From Clostridium sartagoforme AAU1 (GTDB lineage Bacteria; Bacillota; Clostridia; Clostridiales; Clostridiaceae), in the NCBI RefSeq assembly GCF_000401215.1, contig NZ_ASRV01000225.1, positions 1-49,081 on the forward strand: 49,081 nucleotides of DNA. The letters run 5' to 3'. Below, piece by piece: positions 1 to 9,035 of this stretch (positions are counted from its first letter, which is position 1; every line of letters starts with the position of its first letter). A model generated the notes under the pieces. That model saw only the letters and a list, made by a program, of their open reading frames with translations, did not search any database and was not told the origin of the DNA. The position numbers and the translations under genes are program-made.

Positions 1-81
1 TTTCAAATTTTTATAAATTCATTAAAATACTAAAAAATATATGTTAAAATATATCTATAAACTAGCCTTTTAGGAGATTTT

Positions 82-882
82 ATGAATACATTAACTAAAA
101 ATATTTTACTAAAAAAACTGGGTGGTCTAAATAATTCAAATTATCTATTGGAAATACAAAATTCAAAATATGTCTTAAGAATTCCAAGTAAAAATAATAC
201 TAATAATTTTTCAGATGAACATGATATTTTAAATATAGTTAATCCACTTAACATTTCTCCTGATATTCTTTACCACAATAAAGATACTGGAGTCTTATTA
301 AGTGAATTTAAGAAGTCTATTAAAATCAATCTAGAATTTTATAATTCACCTATTTTCATTAATGACTTGATTTCTATATTAAAAAAACTACATGGCTTAA
401 AATGTACTAATTACTTTAATCCTTTTAAGATAATTAATGAAAATATTAATTTTTTACTTAATTCAAATTTTAACTTTAATCATGACATAAATATATTAAT
501 GAAAAAGCTAAACTTATTAGAATATACTTTAACACAAAACATCCATTACGGATTATGTCATAATGATTTAAATATATCTAATATTTTATATAGTAAGGAT
601 TCTGTATATCTTATTGACTTTGAATTTTCTGGAATGGGAGATATTTTTTTTGACTTAGCTACTTTATCTTGGTTTTTAAATGATGAAATGAGAAATGAAT
701 TGATTAAAAATTATTTTGGAAACTACTCTTCATATCTAAAAGAAAAATTAGAAAACTACCTTTTTGTAGTTAAGTTTTGGAATGCAACATGGAGTTTTAT
801 AAAATCCATGAATAATAATTCTCACTATGACTATAAACTTGGGGGTAATATGATATTAGACGATTTAATAATAGCCTTATAA
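82..882 (+). CDS. choline kinase-like / APH-family phosphotransferase
   Basis: A 266-residue protein of the aminoglycoside phosphotransferase/choline kinase fold, which transfers the ATP gamma-phosphate to a small hydroxylated substrate in the cytoplasm. The catalytic loop HNDLNISN (His160, Asp162, Asn167) and the Mg-binding segment beginning DFEFSG (Asp179) are both present and correctly spaced. The N-terminal lobe is short, as in LicA-type choline kinases, and the loop reads HND where most family members have HGD. Its start follows TTTTAGGAGATTTT. It is transcribed alone, convergent with alkD. LicA-like choline or ethanolamine phosphorylation is the best guess from the motif style. The substrate cannot be fixed because no lic or teichoic-acid gene lies alongside. 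Confidence 0.75.
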   Translation: MNTLTKNILLKKLGGLNNSNYLLEIQNSKYVLRIPSKNNTNNFSDEHDILNIVNPLNISPDILYHNKDTGVLLSEFKKSIKINLEFYNSPIFINDLISILKKLHGLKCTNYFNPFKIINENINFLLNSNFNFNHDINILMKKLNLLEYTLTQNIHYGLCHNDLNISNILYSKDSVYLIDFEFSGMGDIFFDLATLSWFLNDEMRNELIKNYFGNYSSYLKEKLENYLFVVKFWNATWSFIKSMNNNSHYDYKLGGNMILDDLIIAL

Positions 883-892
883 AATCGTCTAA
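856..892. terminator. inverted repeat at end of kinase gene
   Basis: TTAGACGATTT and AAATCGTCTAA form an 11-bp perfect stem whose 5' arm lies inside the last codons of the kinase gene. It lies between two convergent genes. No clear U-run follows, so it is a probable rather than certain terminator. Confidence 0.5.
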
Positions 893-916
893 CTATCTTT
901 ATCTATATATAATTAT

Positions 917-1627
917 TTATTTTCTTTTCATACTTTTGATAATAACCTTATTTTCTTTAGAGACCTTTAATGACTCACAAATCTTTTGTAATGTTTTATT
1001 ATATGTAAAATTATCTAAACTATTTTTCCTTAAATATTTTATTGTTAATTCATCATATTTCACATAGCAAACTGATATTGCCCAAGCAACAGCCATTTTA
1101 ACATAATATCCCTCATGTTTAATCTTATCTAATTTACTTAAAACTAATTTAATATAATCTTCTTCTATGTAATAATTAAGTAACATAACGATTGCAAATC
1201 TTACTTCAAATTCATTTTTAGACAAAATATATTTTTGTATAAATTCCCACACTTTTTCTTTGTTATTATTAGTGAATTTTAATCCATTACAAAAACTATC
1301 GCAAACAGACCAGTTATTAATCTTTGCTACATATTTTCTTATAACTTCTAAAATTTCGTCTATATCCACATCCTTAATGTATCCAACTACCATACCTTGT
1401 AGCATAATCTCTTCAAAGTAATAATCTCTTGGACTATTTAAGTAGCTTCTCCAATCATCCTTTGCTATTTCTTTTGCGATCCTTCTTAAATTTGGCAGTC
1501 TAACTCCAAGAATATTTTTAACTCCTGGTAAAAGCTTCGAAGAAAACTCTCTATAATTCTCTTCAGATAAATTTACTAGCTCTTGCCTAATCTTTAAATT
1601 AATCTCTTCACTAAGATTAACCTCCAA
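917..1627 (-). CDS. alkD: AlkD-type DNA alkylation repair glycosylase
   Basis: A 236-residue HEAT-like-repeat DNA glycosylase of the AlkC/AlkD family, which removes N3- and N7-alkylated purines without base flipping. The catalytic surface can be matched to Bacillus AlkD: Trp106 and Asp110 in NNWSVCD, and Trp182 in AVAWAIS. The length is typical of the family. Translation most likely starts at TTG, 7 nt after AGGAGG. It is the third gene of a minus-strand operon behind an Ada-type sensor and a methyltransferase. The operon therefore pairs direct reversal with base excision of alkyl damage, and induction by the Ada protein is a reasonable inference. Confidence 0.88.
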   Translation of the reverse strand: MEVNLSEEINLKIRQELVNLSEENYREFSSKLLPGVKNILGVRLPNLRRIAKEIAKDDWRSYLNSPRDYYFEEIMLQGMVVGYIKDVDIDEILEVIRKYVAKINNWSVCDSFCNGLKFTNNNKEKVWEFIQKYILSKNEFEVRFAIVMLLNYYIEEDYIKLVLSKLDKIKHEGYYVKMAVAWAISVCYVKYDELTIKYLRKNSLDNFTYNKTLQKICESLKVSKENKVIIKSMKRK

Positions 1628-1656
1628 ACTATCCCCTCCTATGACATATATTAATT

Positions 1657-2130
1657 CTATAAATGATTTTTACCTTCTATCTCTAACAATTTTTCTTTCA
1701 TTTTTAAACCTCCTGCATATCCAACTAATTTCCCGCTTTTCCCTATAACTCTATGGCATGGTATTATTATTAATATTGGATTTTTATTATTAGCCATCCC
1801 TACAGCTCGAGCTGCCTTTGGATTTCCTATTTTTTCTGCTATTTCTTTATAAGTTACCTTTTGCCCATAAGGTATATTAATAAGTTCATTCCACACCTTA
1901 CTTTGAAATTCTGTTCCTTCTAACTCTAATGGAATACTAAAATTCATTCTACTTCCAGATAAATACTCATTAAGTTGATTTAATGCCTCTTTGATTAGTT
2001 TAGTTTCTCTTATCTCTACATCATCTTCAAGTTTTAGCTTTTCTTTTGTATAAATATTTGTAATACCCCTTCCATTTTCAGCAATCCCAATTTCTCCAAT
2101 TATAGTTTTATAGTAAAAAATACTTTTCAT
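1657..2130 (-). CDS. ogt: methylated-DNA-protein cysteine methyltransferase
   Basis: A 157-residue suicide repair protein that moves the methyl group from O6-methylguanine (and O4-methylthymine) onto its own cysteine. The active-site motif PCHRVIG carries acceptor Cys125. The winged-helix DNA-binding part (roughly residues 74-110, with the arginine finger in KAARAVG) and the C-terminal YAGG loop are intact. It starts at an ATG behind AAGGAG. It is the middle gene of the adaA-ogt-alkD operon, with about 40 nt between genes. Size and lack of an Ada N-domain favour Ogt over a full Ada. Confidence 0.93.
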   Translation of the reverse strand: MKSIFYYKTIIGEIGIAENGRGITNIYTKEKLKLEDDVEIRETKLIKEALNQLNEYLSGSRMNFSIPLELEGTEFQSKVWNELINIPYGQKVTYKEIAEKIGNPKAARAVGMANNKNPILIIIPCHRVIGKSGKLVGYAGGLKMKEKLLEIEGKNHL

Positions 2131-2169
2131 ATAACTCCTTTCAAGTTTATTTCACAAATAAACTATTAA

Positions 2170-2709
2170 TCATTTTATACGATAACTTCTAGGATTTATA
2201 CCTTCAACTTTCTTAAAATTATCATAAAATGTTGATAAACTTTTAAAACCACATTCATAAGAAATTTCAATAATTGATTTATTAGTAGTTTTTAAAAGTT
2301 CTTTTGCTTTTTTTACCCTAAGTTTTGAGATATATACTCTAGGTGTTAAATTAAAAACTTTATTAAAAATTCTTAGTAAATGACTTTTTGCTATATGTAA
2401 TTCTTCTATCTTAGAATTAATTAATTCTTCATCATAGTAATATTTATCATAAATATCCTTAATATTATTAGCAATATTAATACTAGGATTATATTCTATT
2501 AAATCAGGTCGGCACCTCTTACAAGGTCTAAATCCACCTTCAATTGCTCCTTGTGCTGTAGAGAAGAATATTACATTTTCCTTAACTGGATTCTTTGATT
2601 TACAAGATGGTCGGCAAAATATTTTCGTAGTTTTTACTCCATAAAAAAACTTTCCATCATATGTTGAATCATACTCTATAACAGCCTTCCATTTTTCCTC
2701 CTTTTTCAT
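2170..2709 (-). CDS. adaA: Ada-type methylphosphotriester sensor / AraC-family activator
   Basis: A 179-residue regulator with an N-terminal Ada metal-binding domain followed by an AraC-type double helix-turn-helix. Cys32, Cys36, Cys63 and Cys66 reproduce the four-cysteine zinc site. In the family the first of these takes a methyl group from DNA phosphotriesters and turns the protein into an activator. The HTH part (about residues 100-178) contains the usual second-helix sequence ECGFKSLSTFYDNFKK. The methyltransferase domain is missing from this protein and is supplied by the separate ogt downstream, as in Bacillus AdaA/AdaB. It is first in its operon, so self-activation after alkyl damage is likely. 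Confidence 0.88.
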   Translation of the reverse strand: MKKEEKWKAVIEYDSTYDGKFFYGVKTTKIFCRPSCKSKNPVKENVIFFSTAQGAIEGGFRPCKRCRPDLIEYNPSINIANNIKDIYDKYYYDEELINSKIEELHIAKSHLLRIFNKVFNLTPRVYISKLRVKKAKELLKTTNKSIIEISYECGFKSLSTFYDNFKKVEGINPRSYRIK

Positions 2710-2783
2710 ATATCTACCTCCAACAATAATTTAATATATTGTTTTAAAAACTTCTTACGGATTTTTATCTTCTAATTTTAACA

Positions 2784-2818
2784 TAAAAAAGTATTGATTA
2801 ACAAAAATCAATACTTTA
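2784..2818 (-). terminator. rho-independent terminator of the GNAT gene
   Basis: AAAGTATTGATT pairs with AATCAATACTTT, and on the minus strand the stem is followed by TTTTTTATG. It lies about 90 nt downstream of the acetyltransferase stop and just upstream of the adaA promoter region, insulating the two. Confidence 0.75.
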
Positions 2819-2908
2819 AGCAGAATTATTCAATATATTTTAAGTGTCTATACTCAATATTTAACTTTAACGATAATTACTATTTTATATTAGTTAAGTC
2901 AAATAAAT

Positions 2909-3415
2909 CTATGCAGCTACTTTAATAAAAGATTTCATATTTATATGGTATTCAATCTCTTTTTCAAGTTCTTTAGCTTGTTTAAAACCTACCCCTTTAA
3001 AAAGATTCTGAGATCTTTTATTACTCTTTTTAATTTTGGCTACGACATACTCAGCTCTCATATCAAAAAAAGCTACTTTTAAAGCTTCTAGCACTGCATT
3101 ATGTCCTATCCCTTTGCCCCATAGATCTTTTTCACCTACTGCGATAACGACTTCTACGAATTCACTTTTAGGAACTAATCTTAAGAAGCCTATTGTTCCA
3201 TATATATTTTTTATAGTAAAAAATCTACAATTATTATTAAAAAGATGAGTTAATATCGGCATGTTTACCCTATTTATAACGTTGATTAAATTTCTTTTTA
3301 CATTAGTATCTTCATTTAAATAACTTATTATTTCCTCATCACTAAGCCAATTGCATATTTTCTCTGCATCAGATCTATACACTTCTTGACTAAGATTAAT
3401 ACTGTTTACTTCCAC
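2909..3415 (-). CDS. GNAT-family N-acetyltransferase
   Basis: A protein of about 168 residues with the GNAT acetyltransferase fold. The acetyl-CoA loop is seen in LWGKGIGHNAVLEAL (Q/RxxGxG/A type), followed by the C-terminal segment in which SNKRSQNLFKGVGFK is the typical N-x-x-A/S-x-x-L-F-x-x-x-G-F signature of ribosomal-protein or small-molecule acetyltransferases. I chose the GTG start at 3415, nine nt after AAGGAG, over a TTG three codons upstream that overlaps the ribosome site. It stands alone on the minus strand. The acceptor substrate cannot be told from sequence. Confidence 0.8.
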   Translation of the reverse strand: MEVNSINLSQEVYRSDAEKICNWLSDEEIISYLNEDTNVKRNLINVINRVNMPILTHLFNNNCRFFTIKNIYGTIGFLRLVPKSEFVEVVIAVGEKDLWGKGIGHNAVLEALKVAFFDMRAEYVVAKIKKSNKRSQNLFKGVGFKQAKELEKEIEYHINMKSFIKVAA

Positions 3416-3660
3416 AAAGTACAACTCCTTAGCTCTATTATATAGTTTGCAAACTTTATGAATTAATAATTACTAGTAACAATCATATCTTACTATTATT
3501 ATTAATATAAGTAAAAAGCAGTATTCTCTGTTGCTCAAGTTTAACTTGGCTTTCTTATTCTTTTCTCACTTTTCTATCACTTTGCCACAATGTTTATTTT
3601 TTCCATAAATAGTATTTAAATTCCATTTAAAGTTATTAAAAGTATTTTTTGGTAATATCA

Positions 3661-4377
3661 TTATGCTTTATAAAGTGTTTTGCATAAATTTTTTAAAAAT
3701 ATTTTTTGTTCTTCATAATTTTTATATAATAATTCTGGATGCCATTGTACACCTAGAACAAATTTTTTATTATCCATATAAGCACTCTCTATTATTTCAT
3801 CTTCACTTATTGCTGCTACTTTTAAATGTGTTGATAAATTCTTTATAGCTTGATGATGCATACTGTTTACTAATATTTCTTCTTTACCTGTAATATTAAA
3901 TAATAATGAGTTTTCCTTTATTTTTACTTTATGGCTTGGTACATAATAAGGTTTATCTTGTTTATGAACACTTTCAATATTATTATTTTTTTCTATTTTT
4001 ATATCTTGATATAACGTTCCCCCTAAATATACATTTAAAAGTTGGAAGCCCCTACATATGGCAAGTAATGGTTTATCAAGGTTTAGGACTTCATCTATTA
4101 ATATCTGCTCAGTAGTGTCTCTGCCATTATTTATATTTCCACAATACTCTGCTCTTTTTTCATTATATATAGCAGGATTTACATCTTGTCCTCCAGTTAT
4201 TACAAATCCATCAAATTTACTAACTATTCTTCTAATGTCATTTTCATTATCTATAATTGGCAATATAACAGGAATTCCACCTAAATCTGTAATCACATTT
4301 AAATAAGAGGGTAACATCCAAATACTGTCTCTATCATCATCAAAAAGTGCTGTAACTCCAATAATAGGTTTAGTCAT
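3661..4377 (-). CDS. gamma-glutamyl-gamma-aminobutyrate hydrolase family protein (peptidase C26)
   Basis: A 238-residue class I glutamine-amidotransferase-fold hydrolase resembling PuuD, which splits gamma-glutamyl amide bonds. The catalytic triad is visible: Cys108 in the nucleophile elbow AICRGFQ, and His213 and Glu215 in GVQWHPE. The oxyanion strand ITGGQDVNP (about residues 60-68) is also typical. It starts at an ATG behind GAAAGGAGAGG. No polyamine or GABA genes lie next to it, so the physiological gamma-glutamyl substrate is unknown. PuuD-like function is only the family default. Confidence 0.85.
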   Translation of the reverse strand: MTKPIIGVTALFDDDRDSIWMLPSYLNVITDLGGIPVILPIIDNENDIRRIVSKFDGFVITGGQDVNPAIYNEKRAEYCGNINNGRDTTEQILIDEVLNLDKPLLAICRGFQLLNVYLGGTLYQDIKIEKNNNIESVHKQDKPYYVPSHKVKIKENSLLFNITGKEEILVNSMHHQAIKNLSTHLKVAAISEDEIIESAYMDNKKFVLGVQWHPELLYKNYEEQKIFLKNLCKTLYKA

Positions 4378-4539
4378 AGTATCCTCTCCTTTCTATCATA
4401 CGTTACTTTATTGTTTATATTATATGTCTTTCAATTGATAAATGAAACACTGCCAATAAATTCCTTGCATTAGCTTCTTCACTAAATTCAGTTATCTTTA
4501 CACTAAATTCCATAAGTATTCAATTCATCTAGATACTTT

Positions 4540-5886
4540 TTATATCTCAATTTTATTTGATAATGACATAATATTCTTTTTTCTATAATCATCAATGTAA
4601 TCTAAATATTCTTTTAGCTTTTCATGCCATTCTTTTTCACTTTCAGTCCCATAATCGCTATCTAAATCCTTATTACTTGGTAAATATTTTATTAATAACG
4701 CTATTTCAATATCCTCTAATGAATTAAAAACTTTATAAAATTCATGTTCAAAAATACAATCTGCTCCTAATACATCTACTAAATCCCTTAAGCTATGAAT
4801 ATCTTCTTTAATTATTTTTATTTTATCTTCTACAGTATTACAAGTTCTAATTTCTTCAGTTACATATCTAAATAAATTATTTTTAATACTTTTTCTGTCT
4901 TTATATTTTATAATATTTTCTTTTTCATTATTTGGAGTAATAAATATTTTGTCTATTTTATTTATATTAATTTCATGACTAATTTCTACAGAAATATTAT
5001 TTAAATAATTTATTAATTCTTGATTATCTATAGAAAACTCGCTACAAATTTTTTCTATAGCCATTAATATATTATCTTTAAGTTGAGCTTCTGATAAATC
5101 TTTAAGTTTATACTCAATATATATTTTATCAGAAGAGGTTATTAATAAGTTCTTAGCACTTCTATTTAATAAAATAGATCCTATAGAGTTTGTTAATACA
5201 ATTTTAAAAACATTTATTAATAGGTGATACGATTTTTTATCATATCCATTTAGTAATTCATCTATATCTTTGAAATTAAAATTAGAACAGAATAAATTTT
5301 CTAGATATAAATTTTTCAAATATCTCTCAATATATTCTACTCCAGCTAAATTTATTTCATAATTAGCTAACGGATAATCTATAGATCCGGGAACTTCATG
5401 ACTTTCATATCTAAAATTATATTCCTTAAAAAACAAGGGAATTCCGTATTCCATAGTATCTATATAAGCATAATTTTTTATTAGTATTTTAGTCTTTGTT
5501 ATATATTCTAGCAAAGTAGTGCATTCATTAAGTTTAACTTTTAAAAGCTTTTGCCCTTTATTAAATATCTCTTTGATATTATTCTTTTTAATTAAATCTA
5601 TACTCTCAATAGCTTTAAAGTTGTTTTTCAAGAATAAACTTATTGTATAATATATAGATAAAAGTAAACTTTCTGCTACTTCTACTCTAACTGAAGTGCT
5701 TTCTCCCATTGTATAATAACCAACTAATTCTTTTAAAATGCCTATAATTTGAATTTGTATATTTTCAAATTGTTCTTTACTTAATAAATCATTTGAATAA
5801 GCATATTGTAATAAAGACTGAAAATAATATTCTTGACTTAATGATCCTTCTACTTTATCTGTATTCTTTATAATAAAATTCTTCAC
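4540..5886 (-). CDS. uncharacterised protein, second of a coupled pair (probably DUF6179)
   Basis: A 448-residue, mostly helical, acidic, soluble protein with no signal peptide, membrane segment or catalytic motif that I can recognise. Translation starts at a GTG whose first base is also the last base of the upstream gene's TAG stop, so the two are translationally coupled. I believe this pair corresponds to the clostridial families DUF6179 and DUF6323, but this is from memory of the families, not a search. The N-terminal half (about 1-240) contains a hydrophobic helical segment near residues 70-85. The C-terminal third is highly charged. Function unknown. Confidence 0.6.
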   Translation of the reverse strand: MKNFIIKNTDKVEGSLSQEYYFQSLLQYAYSNDLLSKEQFENIQIQIIGILKELVGYYTMGESTSVRVEVAESLLLSIYYTISLFLKNNFKAIESIDLIKKNNIKEIFNKGQKLLKVKLNECTTLLEYITKTKILIKNYAYIDTMEYGIPLFFKEYNFRYESHEVPGSIDYPLANYEINLAGVEYIERYLKNLYLENLFCSNFNFKDIDELLNGYDKKSYHLLINVFKIVLTNSIGSILLNRSAKNLLITSSDKIYIEYKLKDLSEAQLKDNILMAIEKICSEFSIDNQELINYLNNISVEISHEININKIDKIFITPNNEKENIIKYKDRKSIKNNLFRYVTEEIRTCNTVEDKIKIIKEDIHSLRDLVDVLGADCIFEHEFYKVFNSLEDIEIALLIKYLPSNKDLDSDYGTESEKEWHEKLKEYLDYIDDYRKKNIMSLSNKIEI

Positions 5887-6368
5887 TATTTATCATCCTC
5901 TTCATCTTCATATTCATTCATACTTAAATAGTTTTTAACTCCATATTTTATATTATGGACAATATTATCTAGATATTTATACTTAAGAAGATCTAAGGAA
6001 CCTTGGCACTCATTATCAAAATAATTTTTCATTAAATTTATTAAATCCTCATCACCTATTTCATCCATTGTTTCGTTTTTATAATAATAAAAAGTTTCTA
6101 TTATATCATCTATAGTCTCAATATAGTTATATTGAGAAATATAAGGTGAATCACAAAAGGTTAATATAATCTTTTGAATTAGCTCTCCGCCTAATTCTAT
6201 TCGGCCTGTTTTTATAAGTGATTCTTTTCTTGTCTGTAAAATTATATTTATATCTTCTGCTGAAAGCTTCAAACCATATTCTAAAGTTTTTTCATTACAT
6301 TTTTGAACTTCTAAAAAAGTTTCTTTACTTACAAATAAATCTGAAATAGACACAATATTATTTTCCAT
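5886..6368 (-). CDS. uncharacterised protein, first of a coupled pair (probably DUF6323)
   Basis: A 160-residue acidic helical protein with a strong GGAGG site and an ATG start. A recognisable stretch is LSAEDINIILQTRKESLIKTGRIELGGE (given here only as a family-typical region around residues 35-62), followed by a very acidic C-terminus (EYEDEEDD). It has no signal peptide or membrane helix. Its stop overlaps the GTG start of the 448-residue partner by one base, so the two products are probably made in fixed ratio and may form a complex. It is divergent from ferritin. Function unknown; the DUF6323 label is tentative. Confidence 0.6.
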   Translation of the reverse strand: MENNIVSISDLFVSKETFLEVQKCNEKTLEYGLKLSAEDINIILQTRKESLIKTGRIELGGELIQKIILTFCDSPYISQYNYIETIDDIIETFYYYKNETMDEIGDEDLINLMKNYFDNECQGSLDLLKYKYLDNIVHNIKYGVKNYLSMNEYEDEEDDK

Positions 6369-6398
6369 AAATTAACCTCCAAAAATTTTATTTTTCCC

Positions 6399-6427
6399 TT
6401 GACTTATTTCTTTAAATGTGGTATGAT
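6399..6427 (+). promoter_or_regulatory. sigma-A-type promoter upstream of ferritin
   Basis: TTGACT, a 17-nt spacer and TATGAT read toward ferritin. The start of transcription would be near 6434, giving an unusually long 5' leader of about 150 nt that contains a terminator-like hairpin. Confidence 0.6.
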
Positions 6428-6458
6428 TAAATTAATACACATTTTTATAATACCTAAT

Positions 6459-6498
6459 TTTATCATTGTCTTTCAAAATAGTCAATGATATTTTTTAT
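6459..6498 (+). terminator. terminator-like hairpin in the ferritin leader
   Basis: TATCATTG pairs with CAATGATA and is followed directly by TTTTTT, between the promoter at 6399 and the ferritin start at 6587. It could end a short leader RNA of about 60 nt, or act as an attenuator for ferritin. Stem of 8 bp, loop of 14 nt. Confidence 0.45.
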
Positions 6499-6586
6499 AT
6501 ACTTTTTTTTAATTTCTATAGTTAACTTTTCTAATCTTATATCATTTATATGTATGTTTTTTACTTTTATATAAAGGAGGGTACAA

Positions 6587-7099
6587 ATGTTAAGTAATAC
6601 GATTTTAAACAGTCTTAATGAACAAGTTAATTTTGAATTTTATTCATCTTATACTTATTTAGCTATGGCATCTTATGCTGAATCTATAGATCTAAGTGGA
6701 TTTGCAAATTTCTTTAGAATTCAAGCAAAAGAAGAATTAGATCATGCAATGAAAATTTATGATTACATATTTCAAAAAAATGGTGTTGTTAAATTAAAAG
6801 AAATTATTAAACCTCAATCAGATTTTAATAGTTTAATTGATTTATTTGAAAGAGGATATAAACATGAGCAATTAGTAACTAGCAAAATTTATGAATTAGC
6901 TGATATGGCTTTTGAAGAAAAGGAACACGCAACTATTAGTCTACTTAAATGGTTTATTGATGAGCAAGTCGAAGAAGAAAATAATTTTAATACTTTATTA
7001 AAAAAGCTAAGAAGAGCTGAAGATAATCCTGCTGCTATATATATGATTGATGAAGAGCTTTCTAAAAGAGTCTACACACAACCAACAACTACTATTTAA
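6587..7099 (+). CDS. ftnA: non-haem ferritin (FtnA type)
   Basis: A 170-residue iron-storage ferritin that oxidises Fe(II) and stores it as a mineral core in a 24-subunit shell. The di-iron ferroxidase ligands fall at the same positions as in the E. coli FtnA numbering: Glu17, Glu50, His53, Glu94 and Gln127. The haem-binding methionine of bacterioferritins is not evident. The start follows AAAGGAGGG. It was probably served by the terminator now at 9036-9073, but a group II intron has been inserted between stop and terminator, starting 15 nt past the stop codon. Confidence 0.93.
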   Translation: MLSNTILNSLNEQVNFEFYSSYTYLAMASYAESIDLSGFANFFRIQAKEELDHAMKIYDYIFQKNGVVKLKEIIKPQSDFNSLIDLFERGYKHEQLVTSKIYELADMAFEEKEHATISLLKWFIDEQVEEENNFNTLLKKLRRAEDNPAAIYMIDEELSKRVYTQPTTTI

Positions 7100-7113
7100 T
7101 AAAATATCTATAA

Positions 7114-9035
7114 ATCGAGTAGGAGGAAAACAATTATTTTGTTTTCCGACCTCTCACACCACCGTACGTACCGTTCGGTATACGGCGGTTCATTAGAATT
7201 TAACGCATCATTTGATATGTTTGTGTTAGACTAATAAATCCTAGTGTTTCTAGGTATTTATTCGTTAAAGACTTGCTTAAAATCGGGCTGTTGGAAATTC
7301 TCCAATAGCCTTTTCTTGTATTTGCATATTCCCATGCTTTGTATTTATTAATTCCTAGTTTAACTAGATTTCTTTGTTTAGTGCTAATCTTCTTCCATTG
7401 TTTCCATATGCAAGCTCTTAGTCTTCTTCTAATCCATTTATCTAGTTCCACTAGCTTTCCGCGTGCGTTAGCAATTCCATAGTAATTAATCCATCCTCTT
7501 GTACTTTGATTTAATTTTAATAACCTGTATTCCATGCTAATTCCTTTATTTCTGTTAGTATAGAATTTAACCTTTTCCTTAAATCTCTTTATGGATTTCT
7601 CATGGATTCTTATTTCTGCTCCGCTTTTCGAAAAGTAAAACGAAAATCCTAAAAACTTTCGTTTAGATACAAAGTCTACTGCACTTTTAACCTTATTTAC
7701 TTTGAGTTTTAAATTATTTTCAATTATATTGGTCATAGATTTCATTACTCTAAGCCCTGCTCTTTTGCTTTTGACATATACGTTATTATCATCTGCATAT
7801 CTGCAAAACTTGTGACCTCGTCTTTCAAGTTCTTTATCCAATTCATCTAACATTATATTTGCTAATAATGGACTTAACGGACCACCTTGTGGTGTCCCTT
7901 CTTCACTTGCTACCGAAACCCCATTAATAAGAATTCCGCTTTTAAGGTATTTTCTTATTAATGATAATAACCTTTTGTCTTGTATCTTCTTTTCAAGTTT
8001 ATTCATGAGAATATCATGATTGACTTTATCAAAGAATTTCTCTAAATCCATATCTACGACCCATCTATTTCCTTGGTTTATATATTGTTTTGATTTCGTT
8101 ATGGCGTCCTTTGCTCCTCTGCGAGGACGGAATCCAAAACTATTTTCAGAAAATAAAGGTTCATATATTTTAGATAATACCTGAGCAATTGCCTGTTGAA
8201 TCAATCTATCTTGTACAGTTGGTATCCCTAATAGTCTAATTCCACCATCTGGTTTGGATATTTCTTTTCTCCTTACAGGTGACGGATTATATTTATTTTC
8301 TAGTATTTTGGCTTTAATGGTTTCCCAGTGTTTCTTGATATGCTCACGAAGTTTATCGGTCTTCATTCCATCAACACCGTGACTCCCTTTATTACTAACT
8401 ACTCTTTTAAGTGCTAAGAGCATATTATTTCTTTCTAGAACTTCTTCAAGTAATCTACTAGTATCAAATGCTCCATCGTTTACGCTTTCCCTATTTGGTA
8501 AAACCATAGAATTGCTCGGCACCTTTGATTTACCTTGAAGTTCCACTTCTACTTCCATCACTTGGCCTCTATATTGAGTTTTCTGCTTTCTATGTAATTT
8601 CTTTGATTTATCCAAAGTTGTAAACCTCCTAACGTTCAGTCCTTCATCCGCTATCGCGATTAGCGGAGTTACTATGACTTCTGCTGACTTCTGCTAGTTC
8701 AGCTATATATCACTATATAGGTTGTATCCTAGAAATTTAATTCTTATGATACTTATCTATCAGATCTCCCCAGGTAAGAACACGCACTTTCACCTCATCC
8801 ATCTGCTACATTTACTTAAACTATTTCGGATAGTTATAGGGCTTTACTTTGTTTTGCAAGTTTACCCATAGCTTTAAGCCTCAAATGTAATTCGTGTACC
8901 TCAGACCAAGGCTTTGCCGCCGACTTCCTTCAGATTCCACCTCACGATGGACACCCTTGTCTTAGGCTAATGGTTGGCACTATCAGCCCCCATTACGGAC
9001 TTTCACCGATTAGTACGTGCCCATGCTGGGCACAC
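7114..9035 (-). mobile_element. complete group II intron, class IIC
   Basis: A self-splicing retroelement of about 1.9 kb on the minus strand. The 5' end is GTGTGCCC at 9035, followed by the typical GGTGAAAGTCC of domain I. The 3' end shows a domain V hairpin (about 7145-7190, with the CCGTACGTACGGT-like pairing in GTACGTACGG), then a domain VI hairpin (GGAAAACAA/TTGTTTTCC) and an end at ...CTCGAT near 7114. The boundary T at 7114 is set by the AY rule and is accurate to a few bases. It encodes one maturase. The target is typical of class IIC: insertion on the 3' side of a terminator U-run (TTTTTT at 9036-9041). GC content is visibly higher than in the host. Confidence 0.9.
7200..8615 (-). 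CDS. ltrA: group II intron reverse transcriptase/maturase
   Basis: The 471-residue intron-encoded protein that both helps splicing and reverse-transcribes the intron into DNA. The RT domain spans about residues 60-300, with the catalytic YADD at 273-276 and the PQGGPLSPLLANI block at 242-254. The maturase (X) domain follows, with RGWINYYG near residue 370. No HNH endonuclease domain is present after it, in keeping with class IIC. The sequence closely resembles the style of the Geobacillus GsI-IIC RT. The start is a TTG 9 nt after TAGGAGG; the first 50 residues are basic and not part of the RT core. No frameshift was seen, so it looks intact. Confidence 0.95.
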   Translation of the reverse strand: MDKSKKLHRKQKTQYRGQVMEVEVELQGKSKVPSNSMVLPNRESVNDGAFDTSRLLEEVLERNNMLLALKRVVSNKGSHGVDGMKTDKLREHIKKHWETIKAKILENKYNPSPVRRKEISKPDGGIRLLGIPTVQDRLIQQAIAQVLSKIYEPLFSENSFGFRPRRGAKDAITKSKQYINQGNRWVVDMDLEKFFDKVNHDILMNKLEKKIQDKRLLSLIRKYLKSGILINGVSVASEEGTPQGGPLSPLLANIMLDELDKELERRGHKFCRYADDNNVYVKSKRAGLRVMKSMTNIIENNLKLKVNKVKSAVDFVSKRKFLGFSFYFSKSGAEIRIHEKSIKRFKEKVKFYTNRNKGISMEYRLLKLNQSTRGWINYYGIANARGKLVELDKWIRRRLRACIWKQWKKISTKQRNLVKLGINKYKAWEYANTRKGYWRISNSPILSKSLTNKYLETLGFISLTQTYQMMR

